59,925 nucleotides of DNA. Origin: Candidatus Aquivivens invisus (GTDB taxonomy: Bacteria > Omnitrophota > Gorgyraeia > Aquiviventales > Aquiviventaceae). Below, in pieces: positions 37,968 through 51,294 of the stretch; within the stretch, counting starts at the first letter, position 1; each line of letters starts with the position of its first letter. The stretch covers positions 1-59,925 of the forward strand of contig MHGA01000041.1 of the NCBI GenBank assembly GCA_001804415.1, given 5' to 3'. The position numbers and the translations under genes were made by a program. Under the pieces are notes generated by a model. The model did no database searches. It was not told where the DNA came from and was given only the letters and a program-made list of their open reading frames with translations.

Positions 37968-39455
37968 TTACTTCCAATTTTCCATCAGCCTCACGAGCAA
38001 GCGCACACCAATCCCCACCGCCCCTTTCGGAACGTAGGGCTTGTCCTTCTCGGTCCAGGCGGTGCCGGCGATGTCAAGATGAGCCCATGACTTCAAGCCC
38101 TCCGTGAACTCCTCAAGGAATTTCGCGGCGGTGATCGTCCCGGCCTCGCCGGTGTTCGTCACGTTGCGCAAATCCGCGATATCGGATTTCATGGCGGGCC
38201 CATACTCATCCCACAGCGGCAGCCGCCACACCCGTTCATGCGTCGCGTGTCCCGCCTGATTCAACCGTGCGGCCAACCGTTCGTCCTTGGTCATCAGCCC
38301 GATCGCCTCACTGCCCAGCGCGACGACGCACGCGCCGGTCAGCGTGGCGAGATCCACCGTGCAATTCGGCTGATACCGCTTGGCATAATGGAGACAGTCG
38401 GATAAGACCAGCCGCCCCTCGGCATCGGTATTGAGCACCTCCACGGTCTTGCCGGAAAGCGTCGTGATGACATCGCCGGGTTTTTGGGCCGTCCCGGAAG
38501 GCATATTCTCGGCCGCGGCCACAATCCCCACCACCCGATACGGCAGCTTCAAGCGCGCGGCCGCTTGCAGGGTCCCGAACACCGCGGCCGCCCCCGACAT
38601 GTCGTACTTCATCTGCTCCATCTTGGCCGCGGGCTTCAGGCTCAGGCCGCCGGAATCAAAGGTAACCCCCTTCCCACAGAAGGCGAAGGTGGCCCTCGCC
38701 CTCGGCGGCGCGTAGTCCAGGACGATAAATTGCGCGGGATGTGGACTGCCCTGCGCCACCCCGACGATCCCGCCAAAACCCATCCGCTTGAGCCGGGCAA
38801 ACGGGACCACGACACATTTCAGCCGGTGCCGTTTGGCCATGGCGCGGGCTTGATTCGCCAGGTGCGTGGGCGTCACAAGATTAGATGGGCCGTTGATGAG
38901 ATCGCGCGCAAGCAAAACGGCCTCGACCACCGCCTCGGCCCGCTCCACCCCTCGCCTGGACTCGGCCGCCTCACGGCTCCTCTCAGCGACGAGCGTGATC
39001 GTGTCAATCCGCTTGGTCTTCTCGTGCTTGGGAACCTGCTTCAACTGATCGTACCGATAGAGCCCAAGCAGCGCCCCCTCGATGAGCGCCTGCGAGACCG
39101 CACCGGCCTGACCAATCGCCCGTTCCCGAAGGACTGGCAGCACCAGGTGCTTGAATCCTCGCGCCCGCACGGCTTTCGCGGCGGTACCCGCCAACTGGCG
39201 TACCCGGTCTAAGGAGAGGTCGTCGGCCTTGCCAAGCCCCACGACCACCACCCAGCTGCGCCCTTTCGGCAGCATCAGGGTTTCATTGGCGGCCCCGCGG
39301 AATCCGCAACGGCCCACCAGCTGAATGAAAGCGCGATCGCGCGCCGCGTAAGACGGCAGCACACGATCCGGACGCTGCTCGCCTTCCCATGCGGCATACA
39401 CCGCGACCCCACCACGGACCTGTCCCACCTGACCGACCTTGACTTGGAGACGCAT
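37968..39455 (-). CDS. pepA: Leucyl aminopeptidase (M17)
   Basis: FCGKGVTFDSGGLSLKPAAKMEQMKYDMSGAAAVFG, VLNTDAEGRLVLSDCLHYA, LTGACVVALG; start chosen at MRLQVKVGQVG. Confidence 0.97.
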   Translation of the reverse strand: MRLQVKVGQVGQVRGGVAVYAAWEGEQRPDRVLPSYAARDRAFIQLVGRCGFRGAANETLMLPKGRSWVVVVGLGKADDLSLDRVRQLAGTAAKAVRARGFKHLVLPVLRERAIGQAGAVSQALIEGALLGLYRYDQLKQVPKHEKTKRIDTITLVAERSREAAESRRGVERAEAVVEAVLLARDLINGPSNLVTPTHLANQARAMAKRHRLKCVVVPFARLKRMGFGGIVGVAQGSPHPAQFIVLDYAPPRARATFAFCGKGVTFDSGGLSLKPAAKMEQMKYDMSGAAAVFGTLQAAARLKLPYRVVGIVAAAENMPSGTAQKPGDVITTLSGKTVEVLNTDAEGRLVLSDCLHYAKRYQPNCTVDLATLTGACVVALGSEAIGLMTKDERLAARLNQAGHATHERVWRLPLWDEYGPAMKSDIADLRNVTNTGEAGTITAAKFLEEFTEGLKSWAHLDIAGTAWTEKDKPYVPKGAVGIGVRLLVRLMENWK

Positions 39456-39469
39456 GGAACCTCCTTGAA

Positions 39470-39510
39470 ATGGACTCAAGACCCAAGACTCAAGAAAAAA
39501 GACATCAGCT
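39470..39510. repeat. Heptamer array (GACYCAA) at the apgM 3' end / pepA 5' leader
   Basis: gactcaagacccaagactcaagaaaaaagacatca. Confidence 0.75.
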
Positions 39511-40672
39511 CAAAGCCGTGCTCCAATCGCTGAGTCGATTGTTTCACCGCCGTTTCATTATACGCACAAATGGCATCTTTGCGACCCTTTGTGGCGTAGA
39601 TCGCGAAGGGCACAGCGTCCGCGACGTGCGTCCGCAGCGGCGTGCTCGTCGGATGATCGCAGACGACCATGATGCCAAACGCCCCGCGCGATTTCAACCC
39701 GTCCAGCAACGTCCCGACCACCAGTCGATCCACATCCTCGATGGCTTGGACCTTCTTCTTCGCATCGCCCATATGCCCGGCTTCATCGGTCGACTCGATG
39801 TGGACGAGCACGAGATCGCAGCCGCCGTCCAACGCCTTGAGGGCATGCTCGGCTTTGCCGCGATAGTTGGTATCGAAATAACCGGTGATGCCGGGAACCT
39901 TGACCATCTCAAACCCGGCCAGCCGTCCGATCCCCCGCACGATGTCCACTGCACTGATACATGCCGCGCGTTTTCCGTACGCCGATTGGAACGAGGGCAG
40001 CGCCGTCGCGGTGCCCTGTCCCCAAAACCACAGCATTGTCGCGGGTCGCTTGCCTTCGAGGACCCGACGCTGGTTGACCGGATGATCCTTCAGCAGCCCA
40101 ACCGAGTCACGCATCGCTTGATTCAACATGTCGGCGCCAGGGCCGGTTGGCAGATAGGCTTCAATCGGCTTGCCGAGGATGTCGTGCGGTGGCGTGCATT
40201 GGACGTCGGCGAAGTCCGGACCGTTCACCACCGCGATATGGCGGTAACTGACCCCCGCGTAAAACTGCACCCCGTTGCAGCTCAACCGTTGGCTGACGGC
40301 GTCGATGAGCTGCGCAGATTCATCAGTGGTGATGTGATCGGCGGAGTGGTCGACCATGACCCCGTCTTGCACGGTGAGGGTGTTGCACCGAAACGCCACC
40401 TGATCGGCCTTCAGCGTCACCCCCATCGCCGCGGCCTCCAGCGGCGCGCGGCCGGTGTGGTACTTCCGTGGATCGTAGCCGAAGACGCTCATGCACCCGA
40501 CGTCTGAGCCCGGCGCAAACCCCTTGGGGATCGTGTGCGCCCAGCCGGTGAGGCCTTCGCGTGCGATCCAATCCATGTTCGGATGCTTCGCCACTTCAAG
40601 TGGCGTCTTGCCGCCCAGCTCAGGGATCGGCACATCGGAGACCCCGTCCGGCAGCACGATGATATATCTCAT
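39476..40672 (-). CDS. apgM: Cofactor-independent phosphoglycerate mutase (archaeal-type ApgM)
   Basis: MRYIIVLPDGVSDVPIPELGGKTPLEVAKHPNMDWIAREGLTG, GSDVGCMSVFGYDPRKYHTGRAPLEA, HIESTDEAGHMGD, VVCDHPTSTPLRTH. Confidence 0.93.
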   Translation of the reverse strand: MRYIIVLPDGVSDVPIPELGGKTPLEVAKHPNMDWIAREGLTGWAHTIPKGFAPGSDVGCMSVFGYDPRKYHTGRAPLEAAAMGVTLKADQVAFRCNTLTVQDGVMVDHSADHITTDESAQLIDAVSQRLSCNGVQFYAGVSYRHIAVVNGPDFADVQCTPPHDILGKPIEAYLPTGPGADMLNQAMRDSVGLLKDHPVNQRRVLEGKRPATMLWFWGQGTATALPSFQSAYGKRAACISAVDIVRGIGRLAGFEMVKVPGITGYFDTNYRGKAEHALKALDGGCDLVLVHIESTDEAGHMGDAKKKVQAIEDVDRLVVGTLLDGLKSRGAFGIMVVCDHPTSTPLRTHVADAVPFAIYATKGRKDAICAYNETAVKQSTQRLEHGFELMSFFLSLGS

Positions 40673-40795
40673 CTCTCGTGGTTCGTTAATCGGACTCGTG
40701 GCCCGTTTCGTCATTCGGACTCGTAGTTCGTCACCAAGTTTTCCACGACTAACGATCAACGAACTACGACACGGGCGACGGGTCCGTTGGACGAC
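40673..40795. repeat. Imperfect inverted arrays of TCGT.../ACGA... units
   Basis: ctcgtggttcgttaatcggactcgtggcccgtttcgtcattcggactcgtagttcgtcacc ... acgactaacgatcaacgaactacgacacgggcgacgggtccg. Confidence 0.65.
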
Positions 40796-40801
40796 GGACG
40801 A

Positions 40802-41965
40802 TCATGTCGCGCGCACAGTCATTCGCGTGACGCGGCGCAGCTTCTCGACCACGTGCGGAATCACGTCCAGCGCCCGCCCGATCTCTTCCTCGGTGGTCAT
40901 CTCCCCCATGGTGAACACCAGCGCCCCTTGCGCTTGGCTCTCTGTCAGCCCCATCGCCTTGAGCACGTGCGACGGCCGCATCGCCTTCGCGTTGCAGGCA
41001 GAGCCGAGGCCCGCCGCAATACCCTCATGATCGAGCCCAAGCACGAGCGACTCGCTCGCCGCCCCTTCGACGCACACATGCAGGTTGTGCGGCAATCGGT
41101 TCGACCGCGACCCGTTGAGCCGAAGATTCGGGATGCGCTCGACCAATCCGTCGCGCAGCCGATCGCGCAACAGTAACGTTTGCTCAACGCGCTCAGGTAA
41201 TCGCTGTCGCGCAACGTCCGCCGCCGCACCCATCCCGACAATCGCCGCGACGTTCTCGGTGCCTGATCGACCTCCCTGTTCCTGTCCACCGCCTTCTAAG
41301 AGAGGAAGGATGCGCACGCCCTCCCGGACGTAGAGCGCCGCCGCACCCTGCGGGCCGTAGAACTGGTTTGCCGACAGGCTCAGGGCATCAACGCCAAGCT
41401 CGCGCACATCCACCGGCCAGTGGCCGACCGCCGCGATCGCATCGGCGTGGAAGAGGGCGCTGTGCTCATGCGCGATCGCCGTCAACTCCTTGATCGGCTC
41501 GATCGTCCCCACCTCGCCATTCGCGAGCATGATCGAGACCAGTACGGTGCCGGGCTTCAACGCGGATTTCAGATCGCCCGGCAAAACGCATCCTTCGCGA
41601 TCGACGGGCAGGATCGTCACCTCCGCCCCATCCATCTGCAGCCGCTTGGCGGCCAGCGTCACCGACGGATGTTCGATCGCCGAGACGATCACATGAGGTC
41701 CCTTTCGCTTGTTCGCAGCGAAAAGCCCTTTGATCGCCCAATTGTTCGCCTCCGTCCCGCAGGACGTGAAATAGACCGCTTCCGGATTCGCGCCGATCAA
41801 CGCCGCCACCTGCCTGCGCGCCCGCTCCACCCGCTCCCTCGCCTCTCTTCCTTCCTGATGGATCGAGGAAGGATTTCCGACATCGGCGAGTACAACCGCC
41901 ATCGCCTCCCGAACTTCAGGCAACATCGGTGTTGAAGCAGCGTAGTCAAGATTGATGGGCTTCAT
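40802..41965 (-). CDS. Cysteine desulfurase (NifS/IscS family)
   Basis: MKPINLDYAASTPMLPEVREAM, FTSCGTEANNWAIKGL, HADAIAAVGHWPVDVRELGVDALSLSANQFYGPQGAAALYVREG, GRSGTENVAAIVGMG. Confidence 0.95.
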   Translation of the reverse strand: MKPINLDYAASTPMLPEVREAMAVVLADVGNPSSIHQEGREARERVERARRQVAALIGANPEAVYFTSCGTEANNWAIKGLFAANKRKGPHVIVSAIEHPSVTLAAKRLQMDGAEVTILPVDREGCVLPGDLKSALKPGTVLVSIMLANGEVGTIEPIKELTAIAHEHSALFHADAIAAVGHWPVDVRELGVDALSLSANQFYGPQGAAALYVREGVRILPLLEGGGQEQGGRSGTENVAAIVGMGAAADVARQRLPERVEQTLLLRDRLRDGLVERIPNLRLNGSRSNRLPHNLHVCVEGAASESLVLGLDHEGIAAGLGSACNAKAMRPSHVLKAMGLTESQAQGALVFTMGEMTTEEEIGRALDVIPHVVEKLRRVTRMTVRAT

Positions 41966-41972
41966 CGAGCGC

Positions 41973-42236
41973 TCACCAGAGATCCTTGTAGGTGCGTTCG
42001 GAGCGACGGGTGACACGGAGAATCACGACGCGTTGATCATCATCCAGGATCGCATAGATGACGCGCCAATTACCAATGCGGACGCGATGGGTCTGCCCCT
42101 CGAGTTTTTTCACCCCCATCGGCCTCGGCTGATCCCGCAGCGACCAGATGACCGGATCAACATGTTGAAAGACGTCGTGGGGCAGGCGGCCTAATTCGCG
42201 CTTCGCCTTCGGGTGAAGGACAACGGTGTAGCTCAC
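41973..42236 (-). CDS. RelE/ParE family toxin
   Basis: YTVVLHPKAKRELGRLPHDVFQHVDPVIWSLRDQPRPMGVKKLEGQTHRVRIGNWRVIYAILDDDQRVVILRVTRRSERTYKD. Confidence 0.92.
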   Translation of the reverse strand: MSYTVVLHPKAKRELGRLPHDVFQHVDPVIWSLRDQPRPMGVKKLEGQTHRVRIGNWRVIYAILDDDQRVVILRVTRRSERTYKDLW

Positions 42237-42239
42237 TGC

Positions 42240-42470
42240 TTACCGTTTGGCTCGCTGCGTTCGATACTCAGCATAGGACGTCACACGTTCAGGATGCCGC
42301 AGATACTCACTCAACCGCTGGCGTCCAATCCGTAGGTCGGCCATGTCTTCTCGATAGAGCGCCTCAACCGCTTCCCGAATCAGAGCGGCCAACGAGGTGT
42401 GCTGCTCAACAGCCAGGTGTTTCAGGCGGCGGTGCACCTCGTCCTGGAGATAGACCATCGTGCGTGTCAT
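42240..42470 (-). CDS. Ribbon-helix-helix (CopG-type) antitoxin
   Basis: MTRTMVYLQDEVHRRLKHLAVEQHTSLAALIREAVEALYRE, directly upstream of the toxin. Confidence 0.88.
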   Translation of the reverse strand: MTRTMVYLQDEVHRRLKHLAVEQHTSLAALIREAVEALYREDMADLRIGRQRLSEYLRHPERVTSYAEYRTQRAKR

Positions 42471-42529
42471 TGTCCCCTCCTAGACCAACTATAGCATAAT
42501 AGCATAATGATGTCAAAACATCCTTCTCG

Positions 42530-42802
42530 TTATTTCAGATATTCCTCCAACGGAATGGCGGGGAGGGTTTCGGCGCTGAGCCCGAGCTCATCGAACAGCT
42601 CGGAGCTGAGCTGAGCGATGGCTTTGTCGTTCGGGGCCTCGATGATGGACACCAAGTCGTAGCGCCCAAGGGTGATGTAGGCCTGGTGAAGCTTGGCGCC
42701 GCGCTTCGCGATGATCGCCTTCGCCTTCTCCAAGCGTTGCTTCGCGTCTTCACCGAGCGAATGCTTCTCCGTAAACTTCACCAATCTGACGTACAGCGCC
42801 AT
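42530..42802 (-). CDS. GYD domain protein
   Basis: VKFTEKHSLGEDAKQRLEKAKAIIAKRGAKLHQAYITLGRYDLVSIIEAPNDKAIAQL. Confidence 0.85.
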   Translation of the reverse strand: MALYVRLVKFTEKHSLGEDAKQRLEKAKAIIAKRGAKLHQAYITLGRYDLVSIIEAPNDKAIAQLSSELFDELGLSAETLPAIPLEEYLK

Positions 42803-42824
42803 CGTTCACCTCCCGTGCTCCCGG

Positions 42825-42910
42825 TCCTTTAACGCGCGAACCCGCCAACTCGCAAGCCCGCCAACTCAAGCATTCACTTGTCGCTTGTCGCTTGTCGCTT
42901 GTCGCTGCAA
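42825..42910. repeat. Adjacent octamer (AACYCGCC) and heptamer (CTTGTCG) arrays
   Basis: aacgcgcgaacccgccaactcgcaagcccgccaactcaagcattcacttgtcgcttgtcgcttgtcgcttgtcgctg. Confidence 0.8.
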
Positions 42911-43212
42911 CAAGGGCACACCTTGCGCAGATAATCGAACGCGTAGATGCCGGTGTGGTGGCCGTCGCTCCAACGGATGGTGACCGCGTAGCGACCCACT
43001 TGCTCAATCTTCAGGGGGTGGACGTCTTGCGGGACGCTGGAGGCGATCAGTCGCAGTGCGCCAGTCACTTCGTCGAGGCACCCAGCGCATGGGCATTTCA
43101 GCCGCAGCTCCCTCGCGGGATACACGCTCTCATGCCCATCCTGCCATCGAATCTTGACGTCGCGCTCACCGGCTCGTGTGATTTCAACTGGGATCGCTTG
43201 AGTATTAGACAT
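42874..43212 (-). CDS. DUF971 family protein
   Basis: DVKIRWQDGHESVYPARELRLKCPCAGCLDEVTG...VTIRWSDGHHTGIYAFDYLRKVCPC. Confidence 0.85.
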   Translation of the reverse strand: MSNTQAIPVEITRAGERDVKIRWQDGHESVYPARELRLKCPCAGCLDEVTGALRLIASSVPQDVHPLKIEQVGRYAVTIRWSDGHHTGIYAFDYLRKVCPCCSDKRQATSDK

Positions 43213-43227
43213 CTCGTGTCTCAGGTC

Positions 43228-44019
43228 TCAAAAGGTCACCTTCACCTGCGCGCCTTGCTGCGCGCGCAGGCCGGCTTGGGCGGCGAGGTGCGAGGCGACG
43301 GCGGTGAAGGCCTTGGCCCCTGGCGACTCCGGTTGGGAGAGGACGATCGGCTTACCTTCGTCGGAGGCGACGCGGATCGGGGTGCTGAGCGGAATCTCAC
43401 CGAGAAACGGGATCGCCATCCGCTCGGCGGTCTTGCGCGCCCCCCCGACCCCGAAGATCTCCTCGCGCTGCCCGCAGCGCGGGCAGACGTAGTGGCTCAT
43501 GTTCTCGATGATGCCCAGGATCGGGGCATTGAGCTTCTTGAACATGGCGATGGCCCGCTGGGCCACGTTGAGTGCGATGTCCTGCGGGGTGGAGACGATC
43601 ACCACGCCGGTGAGGGGAATCGATTGGCACAGTGACAGCGTCACGTCTCCCGTGCCGGGCGGGGTATCGATGATGAGATAGTCGAGGTCGCCCCAGGCCA
43701 CACCGGTCAGAAATTGCTGCACGGTTTTGTGGAGCATCGGACCGCGCCAAATGGCCGCCTCGCCCGGTTTCATGAAAAATCCCATCGAGACGACCTTGAG
43801 GCCATGCTGCTCAACCGGTTTGATGCGATTGGAGGCATCCACCTCAGGTGGCTTTGTGATGCCGAGCATCGTCGGGATGCTGGGGCCGTAGACGTCCGCG
43901 TCCATCAGCCCGACCGCCGCACCGGTCTTGGCTAACGCCAGGGCGAGATTCGCGCTGACGGTCGATTTCCCGACGCCGCCTTTGCCGCTGGCGATCGGGA
44001 TGATGTATTGCGTGGCCAT
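43228..44019 (-). CDS. mrp: Mrp/NBP35 family Fe-S cluster carrier ATPase
   Basis: IPIASGKGGVGKSTVSANLALALAKTGAAVGLMDADVYGPSIPTMLG, DYLIIDTPPGTGDVTLSLCQ. Confidence 0.96.
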   Translation of the reverse strand: MATQYIIPIASGKGGVGKSTVSANLALALAKTGAAVGLMDADVYGPSIPTMLGITKPPEVDASNRIKPVEQHGLKVVSMGFFMKPGEAAIWRGPMLHKTVQQFLTGVAWGDLDYLIIDTPPGTGDVTLSLCQSIPLTGVVIVSTPQDIALNVAQRAIAMFKKLNAPILGIIENMSHYVCPRCGQREEIFGVGGARKTAERMAIPFLGEIPLSTPIRVASDEGKPIVLSQPESPGAKAFTAVASHLAAQAGLRAQQGAQVKVTF

Positions 44020-44061
44020 GGGAACCTTTGGCGAAAGGTTTTCAATCTGTGTAATCCGTGT

Positions 44062-48567
<4,506 letters not shown>

Positions 48568-48614
48568 TCCAACCGTTTATTGTACTTCGTCCGGTGGGCC
48601 GATGCACACAAAAA

Positions 48615-49013
48615 TCAGGCGGGTCCAGGGGCGCGCGGCCGTTCTCGCGTGCTGCCCAAGAGTTCTTGGATTTTCTTCAGGAGGTGATCAAAGATCACCG
48701 GCTTGGCCAGGAAGTAGTCGCCTTGCTCGAAGCTCCGCGGCGGCCCCTCGACATCCACCAGGGCGCTGAGGATAATCACGGGGATGCCCTTCAGGCGCTC
48801 GTCGCCCTTGAGCCGCTGGATGAACCGCCAGCCGTCCATGTCCGGCATCATCAAATCCACGACCGCCAGATCAGGCGGCTGCCGCTGCGCGTGCTGCCAG
48901 CCGTTCACCCCGTCGGCGGCGAGCGTCACCTCATAGCCGGCGGCTTGAAGCCGCTGCTGAAGCGACTGGGCGGCTTTCGCCTCGTCCTCCACGATCAGGA
49001 TGCGTTTCGCCAT
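48615..49013 (-). CDS. Response regulator (receiver domain only)
   Basis: MAKRILIVEDEAKAAQSLQQRLQAAGYEV...DLAVVDLMMPDMDGWRFIQRL...IPVIILSALVDVE...GDYFLAKPV. Confidence 0.92.
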   Translation of the reverse strand: MAKRILIVEDEAKAAQSLQQRLQAAGYEVTLAADGVNGWQHAQRQPPDLAVVDLMMPDMDGWRFIQRLKGDERLKGIPVIILSALVDVEGPPRSFEQGDYFLAKPVIFDHLLKKIQELLGSTRERPRAPGPA

Positions 49014-49029
49014 CGACCCGCCGAACGGC

Positions 49030-49662
49030 TCAGCCCTTGAGCCCGGAGTCGGTCTGCTCCACCAACGCCAGCGAGCTGTGGCCGTTGGGCCGGTCGTAGC
49101 GGATCGCCCCGCGTGAGCGGTTGACGCTCGCCCGCGCGGTCTCGGCTTTCCGGTATTCCATGCCTTCCGGCAGCACCACCTGGATGCGGTGGTTGCCGCC
49201 GGTGGCGATGTTCCGGATCGGCTCGCTCACCGTCTCCAAGATCCCCGGAATCTCCACCCGCCCGGTCCGCTTGTCCACGTCGATCTCAAACCGGATCGGC
49301 ACAAACTGCGGCTCATGCACGGTGGTCACGAGGCTGGCCACGACCTCAAACCAGGGATTGCCCGCTTTCCCGCTGAGGATCGTCAGCAGGGCCTCGCGTT
49401 GCGGCGGGGTGGCGCGCTCGTCGATGAACGGCTGCAAGGTCCCGTGGCCCTCGTGCAGCGGACCCGGCCAGTGGTAGGTCACCACGAATCGCAGGCCCGA
49501 GAGCGGGGTTGGGCCGTAGGCTCCCTCCTGGATGTGCATCCCCAGCATGCCCTCGCAAAAGGTCTGGGTGGGCTTGGCCCAGAAGTCGCACGGACAACCG
49601 GGGTCGCAACTGCAGTTTTTCAGCCACGTACCTTTCAATTTCCACGTCACGCGTTCAGCCAT
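49030..49662 (-). CDS. DUF1326 domain protein
   Basis: WKLKGTWLKNCSCDPGCPCDFWAKPTQTFCEGMLGMHIQEG. Confidence 0.85.
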   Translation of the reverse strand: MAERVTWKLKGTWLKNCSCDPGCPCDFWAKPTQTFCEGMLGMHIQEGAYGPTPLSGLRFVVTYHWPGPLHEGHGTLQPFIDERATPPQREALLTILSGKAGNPWFEVVASLVTTVHEPQFVPIRFEIDVDKRTGRVEIPGILETVSEPIRNIATGGNHRIQVVLPEGMEYRKAETARASVNRSRGAIRYDRPNGHSSLALVEQTDSGLKG

Positions 49663-50419
49663 GTCGGCCTCCTCCACTCATCACCATCCCCGCCCCCACA
49701 AGCAGCAAGACCACGCCCACCACCCGATGCACCCAACGGCCGGGCGGCAACAGTTTCTCCACCAACACCACGCCCGCCAACGCCGCGACCCACACCAGGT
49801 TCATGACGCCGGCGGCGAAGAGCAGCGCCATCAACAGCGCGCAACACCCGATGCAATAGCCGCCATACCGGATCCCCATCACCAGCGCCCCGACGAAACC
49901 GTCCCGCCATTCCCCAAGCAGGAAGTCCAGCGGCGAGGCGCAGCGCCGCAGGCAGGCGGTCTTGACGGGCGTCCACTGGTACGCGCCGGCCAGCAGTAAC
50001 AGCGCGCCGCCGGCCAGCGGCCCGACGCTCAGCGACACCGGCGACATCAGGGCGCTTGCATGCAGCGCCCACTGCAACCCGGTGGCCGCCAGCGAGAAGG
50101 CCGCCCAGGCCAGCAGGTAGCCGCCGAAGAACAGGCCCGTCGGAATCACCGGCGTGCCGGTCTGCGCGCGGTTGCGGTTGACCTGCGCGAAGATCAGCGC
50201 CATCGGTGTCGCCGAGGGGATCATCATCGCCGCCATCATGACCACCCACATCGCGAACGTCATCCAGGCGTAGCCCACCGACCAGGAGACAGTCGCCATC
50301 TCCATCCCGGCCATCCGGAACAGATAGACCCACGACAGCAGGCACAGGGCGCCCACGGCGCCGAGGATCAGCAGCCGGTCGCGCCGCGCCAGGGTCATGG
50401 TGAGGGTCTGGGTGCTCAT
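49655..50419 (-). CDS. DUF2182 integral membrane protein
   Basis: WTFAMWVVMMAAMMIPSATPMALIFAQVNRN...GFVGALVMGIRYGGYCIGCCALLMALLFAAGVMNLVWVAALAGVVLVEKL. Confidence 0.88.
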   Translation of the reverse strand: MSTQTLTMTLARRDRLLILGAVGALCLLSWVYLFRMAGMEMATVSWSVGYAWMTFAMWVVMMAAMMIPSATPMALIFAQVNRNRAQTGTPVIPTGLFFGGYLLAWAAFSLAATGLQWALHASALMSPVSLSVGPLAGGALLLLAGAYQWTPVKTACLRRCASPLDFLLGEWRDGFVGALVMGIRYGGYCIGCCALLMALLFAAGVMNLVWVAALAGVVLVEKLLPPGRWVHRVVGVVLLLVGAGMVMSGGGRHG

Positions 50420-50472
50420 CGCGCGCTGTGAGTCTACTCCCAAAGCCTGCCGCCGGTCAAGCGGGCGGGGGA

Positions 50473-50991
50473 CTAGTCAGGACGCCTCCGGCTTTCCAGA
50501 TGCTTCCGGTAGGCCTCGGTGATCTGCTGTGCGTCGCGGGTCGACAGGATCGCCTTGCCGGAGCTGGCGCGGGGGTGAGGGCGGCGCATGCTCGCCGGCC
50601 GGGCCTGCGCGTAGAAGGCCTGCACGGACACGACGCGGGCGCCGAAGGCGCGGGCGTTATTGAAGACTTCGTTGTCGTTCGACACCACGACGCATCGGCT
50701 GCCGGCGCTCTGGGATTCGATCAAGCGCAAAATCCGTTCGTCCGCTTCTTGCGGCCTCTGCGTGAAGCACACCGTCACCCTCTCGTCCTGCGGCGCCGGT
50801 GAGCCGAACGCGTGGACGTCCCTCCCGTCAAACACCACATAGAGACGCCCGATGTCCCCGCGCCGCGCCCGATACTCCCGGCAGAGGCGCACCAGCGCCT
50901 CGCGCGCCGATTGCAAGCTGCGATCCAGGTGCCGTGCCAGCTCCGGCACCGCATGGATCACGTTATAGCCGTCAAGGATGAGGGTGGTCAT
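50473..50991 (-). CDS. NYN domain (YacP-like) predicted RNA-binding/nuclease protein
   Basis: TLILDGYNVIHAVPELARHLDRSLQSAREALVRLCREYRARRGDIGRLYVVFDGRD...DERILRLIESQSAGSRCVVVSNDNEVFNNARAFGARVVS. Confidence 0.87.
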   Translation of the reverse strand: MTTLILDGYNVIHAVPELARHLDRSLQSAREALVRLCREYRARRGDIGRLYVVFDGRDVHAFGSPAPQDERVTVCFTQRPQEADERILRLIESQSAGSRCVVVSNDNEVFNNARAFGARVVSVQAFYAQARPASMRRPHPRASSGKAILSTRDAQQITEAYRKHLESRRRPD

Positions 50992-51036
50992 GTGCGCGGC
51001 CGCCGCCTCTCATCCGTGGAAGGCCCCGAACGGCTC

Positions 51037-51177
51037 TCAGATGACCGGAGGCTGCGCGGGCGGTTCGACGCTCTGCTGTTTCTTTCTCTCCAGCTTGCGC
51101 AGCCGTTTCGCTTCTTGCTTTTGTTTCCTTTCCAAATCCCTCTTCCGCTTTTCAAACTGGTAGTTCACATAGGCCAT
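51037..51177 (-). CDS. Short highly basic protein (46 aa)
   Basis: MAYVNYQFEKRKRDLERKQKQEAKRLRKLERKKQQSVEPPAQPPVI*, read manually. Confidence 0.5.
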   Translation of the reverse strand: MAYVNYQFEKRKRDLERKQKQEAKRLRKLERKKQQSVEPPAQPPVI

Positions 51178-51294
51178 GGGGCCTCCTTTCTATGACGATC
51201 GCCTCTCGTGCCACTGGCTGTAGCCTGTCCCCGCAATGCCCATGATTGTACTCTGCCCGTCCCTCGCGGTCTACCGCAGGCAGCGCCGAACGTC

